Positions 57,601-64,000 of a stretch of DNA of 64,000 nt are shown here, in pieces. A model generated the notes under the pieces. The model ran no database searches. It had not been told where the DNA came from and saw nothing but the letters and a program-made list of their open reading frames with translations. The stretch comes from Casuarius casuarius (lineage: Eukaryota > Chordata > Aves > Casuariiformes > Casuariidae). The DNA lies in NCBI GenBank assembly GCA_003342895.1, contig PTFA01000091.1, positions 2,587,087 through 2,651,086 of the forward strand, read 5' to 3'. How positions within the stretch are numbered: the stretch's first letter is position 1; each line of letters opens with the position of its first letter. The translations under genes and the position numbers were made by a program.

Positions 57601-58642
57601 TAAATGCTAAGACAAAGGTCACTGGTAGGGCCAGATACACCAACCAGTGGCAAAACCCTCAAATTTACAGCACAGCCCCATTAGCTAGAGGAGCAACTTG
57701 GGATCAGTACTTATCCCAGTGGTTAAGGGGCTCTGGAGGAGGCTGCGTGCTCCTCGTGAAGCTCCACACCCTGATCCATGGCAGGGAAGCACTGACGGGA
57801 GACCAGGAAAATCACCAGCCCTGTTAGCAGAAAGCAGATCTCAGGTTACTACAACTGGCCAAGGGCAACTGGTAGCAAATACAGTCGCTCACATCAGGGA
57901 AGCTAACGCGTAGTTTGCCTCTTCCGCTTTGTCGGCATGCTGCAGGGAAGGAGAGAACAAATTCCCACTGTGCCCTCTGGGAGCGGAGGTAAAGCTTGCA
58001 CGATCTGAAGCTCTGGAGCTGCCACAACTTCACTGGCCTCTGCCCATCAGCTGAGCCTGAATGACCACTGCGATATTGCCTGCCCATCTCCCCTGCGAAC
58101 TAAAGATGCCCCCTTAGACCCCCGAGGGCACGCAGGGGCACTGGGCAGAACGCTGCTGCCGATTAGTAGCTAATTTAACACACATTACCAGATTGCTGCA
58201 GACTGTGTGAACAGACACTGTCATCTCAAGTTCTCACTCAAGAGAGAAACAAGATTAATAATATCTTAAGAACCTTCTGGCCTCTCCTTCACATTCAAAC
58301 AGGGATACATATATACATACACACATGCACAATATTTTTCCTCCTAGAAAGCTACTGACTTACTGAAATATGCACTACATGGAACAGAAAACAGTTTGGA
58401 GTGTTTGCCAGCTGAGATGGGGATAAGTGTATTCTCCTGCAACAGAGAGCTCTTTGAAGAGCCAACAAGAAGGATGCACATAGCCCAGGAATTCATACTG
58501 CTTGCCATTACTTGCTAAAGGAATTATATTCAAGAAGAGAAACTCCAATGGCCAAAGATGCTAGTTAGGAAAGTAGGAAAGAAAAGACACTTGCTTATGT
58601 TTTTTAAAAGACAGCTACAGGTCTACTACAGAAAAATCAGTG
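57601..58642. other. Non-coding region
   Basis: Nothing recognised except a short AT/AC-rich simple stretch at about 58305-58325. Confidence 0.6.
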
Positions 58643-58643
58643 T

Positions 58644-59172
58644 TTATTGAAGGTACTTAACCAAAGCCCTTTGCATGATTACTTGATTAGATCTTTGAGA
58701 TCCAACTTTTAGAAATATGCTGCTCTCCAAAGCTGCATGGCCACAGCAATGGTTGCAGGCACCTTGGTCCACAGTCAGCATGTTTCCTGAACATGTGCCT
58801 TGGTGCATCAGCAGTTTTCTATCCGCTTTATGATGCATCCATTGCCCACAAGAAGTAGGCACCTGCAGGGAACACACAAAGCAGTCATCCTGCAAGCTTT
58901 CAGTTTTAGCCCTTTGAGGCATTGATTTACCTTAGAAAGATAAAACTTGCCTGTGGATCAGATGGACACATGCAGTATCTTCTCTCCATGTCATAGTTCC
59001 AATTCAAATATGCTCCATTTTGGCAAGAGATCTTCTCTTTGGCAAGAGAAGATGAACAGAGAGGTGAATCATGACAATTCTCAGGCTCCCGGCCAGCACC
59101 AGCTGGCTGCTGCACAGACCTTGTGCTGCACTCGTAATAGGAAACAGACCTTACTCCCAAATTTACTTCCAT
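58644..59172 (-). other. Speculative Cys-rich two-exon frame ending in AATAAA
   Basis: On the minus strand an open frame at 59172-58951 (ATG at 59172) ends CPSDPQ at a GC-type donor CACAG|GCAAGT. After 88 bp, the acceptor TGTTCCCTGCAG opens a 219-base frame (58862-58644) in the same phase, and its TAA stop overlaps an AATAAA at 58648-58643. The joined product would have about 13 cysteines, for example in ENCHDSPLC, ISCQNGAYLNW, YCMCPSD and ACNHCCG. I do not recognise the family. It may be chance; another frame uses a GT donor at 58930. Exon 1 contains a perfect 10-bp inverted repeat. Confidence 0.2.
59030..59053. repeat. Perfect 10-bp inverted repeat, 4-base loop
   Basis: ATCTTCTCTT at 59030-59039 and AAGAGAAGAT at 59044-59053 flank TGGC. 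The segment TTGGCAAGAGA is also directly repeated at about 59020 and 59039. Confidence 0.85.
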
Positions 59173-61630
59173 GACAATTAAGCAGAAAAAAATGATTTTT
59201 TGAACCTAGTAGTATTCTTTAATTTACAGCTAGTGGATGCAATTATGATGAACAAAAGCAGCAGTGGCAGCTGGAGCTACAAGATTCAATTCCTCTCTCC
59301 TTAAGCATACAAACTCTACAATCAGTTCATGAATAAAGACTCTACAGAAAGGTGCCACATTCAAATCCACAGCTGACACACAGATACAGATTCGCAGCAC
59401 CAGAACACACACGAGCATGCCCCAAGTTTGAAGAGCATTAGCAAACAGTACATATCCTTTAAGGAAAAGCTCCCTCCCCTTGCCATGCCCCTGCTGTGTA
59501 TAGTGCTGTCCTAACACAGCCTAACCCACAGGAGTGCAGACACAGGACAGGGATAACAACCTACTGTTCTAAAGTCAGCCCCTGTCCACACTCCCATTAT
59601 ACTGATATTCAGTCTTCTAGTCACATTTGAGTTTACTCTCCCTTGAAATAACATAAAACTTCCATCAGCATTACAACAGATTAGGACTGGGATTTTTCTC
59701 AATATGTATTTCTCAATGTTTGCAGACATTTACAGTAAACATTATCTATATTCTCATGCTCCCAAAGCATTCCAGAGAAAGTGCTTTACAAAGCAACTGA
59801 CTGATGATCCATTAAATCGTTCCATCCACTGGAGTAGCTGTCTCCAAGAATGAACATGATTGTGTTTTTAAATAGTATCAAGGATTTTATGAAACAGTTC
59901 AGGGGGAGAAAGGATAACAGGTTAAAAACAAACAAAAAGCAAGAAACAAAAAAAAACCAGGAAGAGTTAGTAGTGCAAAGTAAAGACAATTAACTTTGGA
60001 GTCAAACTATTGAAAAGAACCTAGAGGACATTACTAAGTATACATTCTCATCTCTCTGCTTAACTTGCAAAGGGATAGCACTTTCAGCTAAACGCCTGGC
60101 TTTTCCATTAAATCACCCTGTTGACAAGAAAGGCATTGTACTCTACTAAATCATCAAGGCTCCCTTCAATCTTGGTGGTTTTTCCAAACTACTAAATTAT
60201 CTTGAAGGTTTTCCTGAAGACCTCATCCCTGCATTCCCACCCCAGTACCCAGAAAATACCACATTGGATTTGACTGGTTAGTAGACAATCTTAAGAGTTA
60301 TCCTGAGCCTCAGCACCTCCTGACTGAAGTCTTAAACTTCATATTAATAAGCCCTTTTGGGGGTGCATTCCAACATTGCCATGCACTTAGAACTAAGCTC
60401 ATACGAAATTCATTTCTGCAGCAATAGCCATCCAGCACACTACGCTAAAAATGTGGTTTCCTATGTGCTCCACTATTACAGTAGCTCATGCTAATTTTTC
60501 ATTTTATGTTTTCTAACTGCTCTCTAGCTTCCAACTGAGGAAATTCCACCACTGTGGGTGGTTCAATATAGATGAAATGATACTGGCATGTAGGAACCCT
60601 AAAGCAAGTTATTTTCAGCCCCTATTACACACACACGTTTGAAAGCAATGCAATGTCATCTTTATAAGCTGATTATAGAGATGCTAACTAGTTTTCTTTC
60701 TCTTCTAGAAGATCTTTATCTGCACACGTAACACCCGTTCAAAGCTGAACAGCAGCAGTTAATCTAAAAGATGGTAGTTATCTATAGGCATGCTTAAGAA
60801 TTAGAACTCAACCTGGGCTACGTTCCTTCCAGAAAGGAGCAGTCCCATGTCTCAGTGCTGCAACTTTTTAGGCAGATGCTGCTGCATATCCTGAAGCCAT
60901 CCCGAACACTGATTGCTGCATGACAAAACAGCTTAACTAATGAAAATTGCCGTTAGGCTGAAGACTGCTTTGCAAAAGGGCAGTGCATCACTTCAGATTT
61001 AAGAGAACTTAAGTATCATAACAGAAAGCAGTTTCTTAACTGGGGACAGATCTCTCTTACACTTTCTGCTGATGGGAAACATCTGCTCTGAAGCCTTTTC
61101 CTCTGAAAGAGCACATTTATTCAGGGAGGATAATTTAAACTGCTTATGAAGTTTAGCCGGTAGCATTTACACAATGTTTGTAGCATGTACTGTAGCTTTC
61201 TGGTCTAAATCAAGCATATGCTAATAACCTTACAAAATACACACTGCCTCAGCTTGTAGACAGTTTGCAACACGTCTTCTACTCCATTTGTACATGCCTG
61301 GGAGCAAAGGGAGAAAATCTTTAACCACGTCACAACATCTTTGCAAAGTGACACTGCATATCTGTGTCATCCCACCCTGCCAAATCAAGTCTCTGGGAAG
61401 GGGGGAGGATACAAGAATCATCTACTGCCTTCCCAGGTCTAAATACACATGCTTAATAACATACTGATGGTAGAGAAAGAAAAGATGTTCAAGGAGAAAA
61501 GGAAAGAAGTGAAATTAAACTTTCAGCCCTGAAGCAAGAGAGGCTTAGAAAAGTTTCAACTCACCAGCCCCTTCTCCCCTAGCAGTAACACCACTGCTCT
61601 GCCTCGCAGTCTCGGCGGGACCGCATTTAC
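59173..61630. other. Non-coding AT-rich region
   Basis: A minus-strand frame at 59517-59230 has a hydrophobic stretch (TWGMLVCVLVLRICICVSA) but no family match and no convincing splice sites. Otherwise nothing was recognised. Confidence 0.55.
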
Positions 61631-61760
61631 CTTGGAGTTAGTGGTAGGCTGTGCTGGGGGCGACCTCTGCCTTGTCGTGCTTCATGAAGTTCGCTCTTCT
61701 GGGCTGAGCGCGCTGCCTGAGTGGTCCCCTCTGCGCTGGAAATACCCTGCAGCCAGAGAA
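61631..61760 (-). other. Second candidate 5' UTR exon (good donor)
   Basis: Minus-strand CTCCAAG|GTAAATG gives a good donor at 61630/61629, preceded by moderately GC-rich sequence with a closed 15-codon ORF beginning MKHDKAEVAPS. It could be a distal LOXL2 first exon. There is no direct evidence of transcription, and the 5' limit is unknown. Confidence 0.2.
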
Positions 61761-64000
61761 ATACGCTGCAAGAAGCTGCTGCTTCCTGGCAAATTTCACT
61801 AGAGTTAGTCGAGCAAACCCCTCCCAAGACCCAGCCCCTTCAGCCTCAGCTCATAGCGGGTGATATCATGGGCTTGTCTTGTAATCTGAGCAGAAGCACT
61901 GCAAACTGAAAACAAATGGGGGGAAAAGCCAGCCCAGGCTGCAAGGAAGGAGGTGGGCTAGGAACAAGAGTGGTTTCTCATGAAGTTCCTAGAGGACGAA
62001 GATGCAGAATTACATCAACACCACTGTTAAATCATACAACGGGATCACAGCAGTTTTTAAGGCACCCTGACTTAATTCAGAGCCTCACAGTGCTAGGCCT
62101 TACACCACAGCATCTTCAGACTTCCCTTTCTATGACTTACGCACAAGTTTGCAGCATGCCATCTCCACAGCTATCTGAGCAGGTTTCATCCAACTTAACC
62201 CTTCAGCATCCAGCAACTGCTTTTTCAACTGCTCGGTAGTCTTGAAATGCATGACTACAGCAGATCAGACCAAGGCAGACACTTAAAAGCCATGTAAATC
62301 TGCAGCAAGAGTTACTCCATAGTCTTCAGTGTCCTGAGAACTAACCAGATACTAAAAACAATTCCTCTTCATTAAAAAGAAAATCTCTGCTGTGCCAGAA
62401 GCACTAAAAAGACTTAGCAAGGAAGAATCTCAGATTTATCCTCCTTCAACACAATGTATACCTGGTGCTTAAAAAGAAAAGAGGTTTTGCAATGCAAGTC
62501 AGCATTTGGAGGTATACGAAATGGCCTAGGCGAGGCCCCCAGATCTCAGCCTAAACCGCAAGAACCAAGAAAATTCAGAGCATCTGTAGCATGAACTAGC
62601 AGTGAAATAGTAACACTGATCTGAGCTAACTCAAACAGTTCTTTCATCAAAATAAGTAGTCAAATCAATCAGACACTATTCTGAGGTGACTGTAAACTTC
62701 TGCAGCATTTTCAAATGAGAGGGTTTGTGTTTTTAAACTGTCAATTTTTCATTTAGGCTTTTATCACATCATAACAATTCTACTCAGCTGTTTTCTGTAA
62801 CTGAAATAACCAAGAAAAAAAATAGTCTGCAATTCCTATTCCAGAGAACACCCTGAAATTTTATTTTCTGACCCAATTTAGGACAGCGACACATTCTGAA
62901 GTGTCAGCATTTCCCAAAGAATGGAAATTTATTTTCGGACCAGCTTTGCCCTTGAAAATTTAAATCTGCATTCAGTGGGATTTTTGGATAAGTCAGTGGA
63001 AAGTTGATAGGCAGAGGAAGAACAGTGGGTATTCACACAGGCTAGCTTTAGAGGGAATATCCCCCATTCACTTCTGTAGATGCAGAGATGATACCCACCC
63101 AGAAGGGACTGTGCCAGGTGACAATATTGGTAGGGAGACAAGATCCAGATTCCCACAAGTTGGCAAGGCTGCCCTTGAGAGCGGTGCCATAATGTCAATT
63201 TTGTTCAAGCGGTGTTAAAAAAAATTAGAAAGAGGACAATTGTTTCTTGGTGTAACACAGAATATCAGGATGTCAGGGCTTAAGTCCAGAATGAGACTGA
63301 AACAGAGCTTGGGTCCTGCTCCCAGGGAAGCGAGCAGAGGTGGCTAGCAGCAGCAGGTTTTGCATTCTAGGCCATACCACAGTGCCCTAATTCTCTGGTG
63401 CAAGAAATGCTCTTTAGAGAGGAGAAGTGCTGCAAACTGTGCTCAGCAGCAGGGCTCTCAGCAGAGCCCCACCCGGCGGGTCAGGCCTTCCCGGGCTCGC
63501 CTCGCTCAAGCGGAGATGGACATCGGGGAAAAGCGTGTCGCAGCAGAAGCTGCACAGAGCAGAGCTTCTTCAGACTGGCAGGAAACTGAAGGCAGTTTGG
63601 CCAGAGGAAGGAATGTGTGAGCGTCTGCTGACGGGGCAGGGAGGAACGACAGCCTGCAGGAGGAATGCTTGCTGCATGCCCGGGTACCGAGAGGTCGGGT
63701 AAGGATACGAGCAGCAAATGCCATGCAAGCTTCCAGCTAACGGAGGAGCTGGCTGGTTGCATAAAGTGAAACAATCGGCAGGAATTCAAAGCTCCTCGGA
63801 GTGACATGCTGCATTCGGGGAAAATTTCTGTGCCCTCATGCTGTAGGCAGGGAAGACCAGAAGACAAGCACCCAGAGCAGAGAGAAAAAAGAAAAGAGCC
63901 ACCCCACACTCAAACTTACATTGTCTGCAGGGAAAAAAATGCTGAGTAGAGTGGGTTTGCATCATCTGATCACGTAAACAAGAGACCAGGAAGACCACTT
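61761..64000. other. Right-end non-coding region
   Basis: No exon of ENTPD4 or another known gene was recognised. The minus-strand frame 63909-63481 (142 codons) matches nothing. Confidence 0.55.

Noticed and set aside
57054..57827. 257-codon + strand open frame
   Set aside because: Begins at GTG, sits in CpG-rich DNA where stops are rare, and has no recognisable domain; better explained as a CpG island.
59230..59517. Minus-strand frame with a hydrophobic segment, considered as a signal-peptide exon for the Cys-rich frame
   Set aside because: No convincing donor in a matching phase.
52264..64000. Exons of ENTPD4, expected next to LOXL2 by synteny
   Set aside because: No frame resembling an ecto-nucleotidase was found; the gene is probably beyond the window.

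Overview
This is vertebrate nuclear DNA: two spliced protein-coding genes meeting tail to tail, with long introns, GT-AG splice sites and assembly gaps. The order R3HCC1 (+) then LOXL2 (-) is the same as on human chromosome 8p21. The LOXL2 coding exons span only about 42 kb and I saw no clear interspersed repeats, which suggests a sauropsid and most likely a bird. The species cannot be told from the sequence.

Left part (1-8274, + strand): R3HCC1, an R3H-domain and coiled-coil protein. Seven coding exons could be placed. Their phases fit throughout and give 678 residues if translation begins at a CTG that sits exactly where the human protein has its ATG, in a perfect Kozak context. The large third exon carries an array of about ten 22-residue degenerate tandem repeats (66 bp each). 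These largely explain why this protein is about 240 residues longer than the human one (440 aa, recalled). A 59-61 bp GC-rich minisatellite runs off the left edge.

Middle (8275-10406): 2.1 kb between the two stop codons, holding both 3' UTRs and no further gene.

Main part (10407-52263, - strand): LOXL2, a secreted copper-dependent lysyl oxidase with four SRCR domains. All thirteen coding exons were placed with consistent phases, giving 777 residues (human 774, recalled). The catalytic histidines, the cofactor-forming Lys and Tyr and three N-glycosylation sites are present. The Arg at position P4 of the known PACE4 cleavage site is a Gly here. Its introns hold a 17-bp minisatellite, a 20-N gap followed by 38 A, a perfect 11-bp hairpin and an unexplained 231-codon open frame on the sense strand.

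Right part (52264-64000): upstream of the LOXL2 start exon. It holds candidate 5' UTR exons (strong donors at 53070/53071 and 61630/61631), a CpG-rich block with a TATA-like sequence near 57.1-57.6 kb, and a speculative Cys-rich two-exon frame ending in AATAAA at 58.6-59.2 kb. No exon of ENTPD4, the next gene in human, was recognised.
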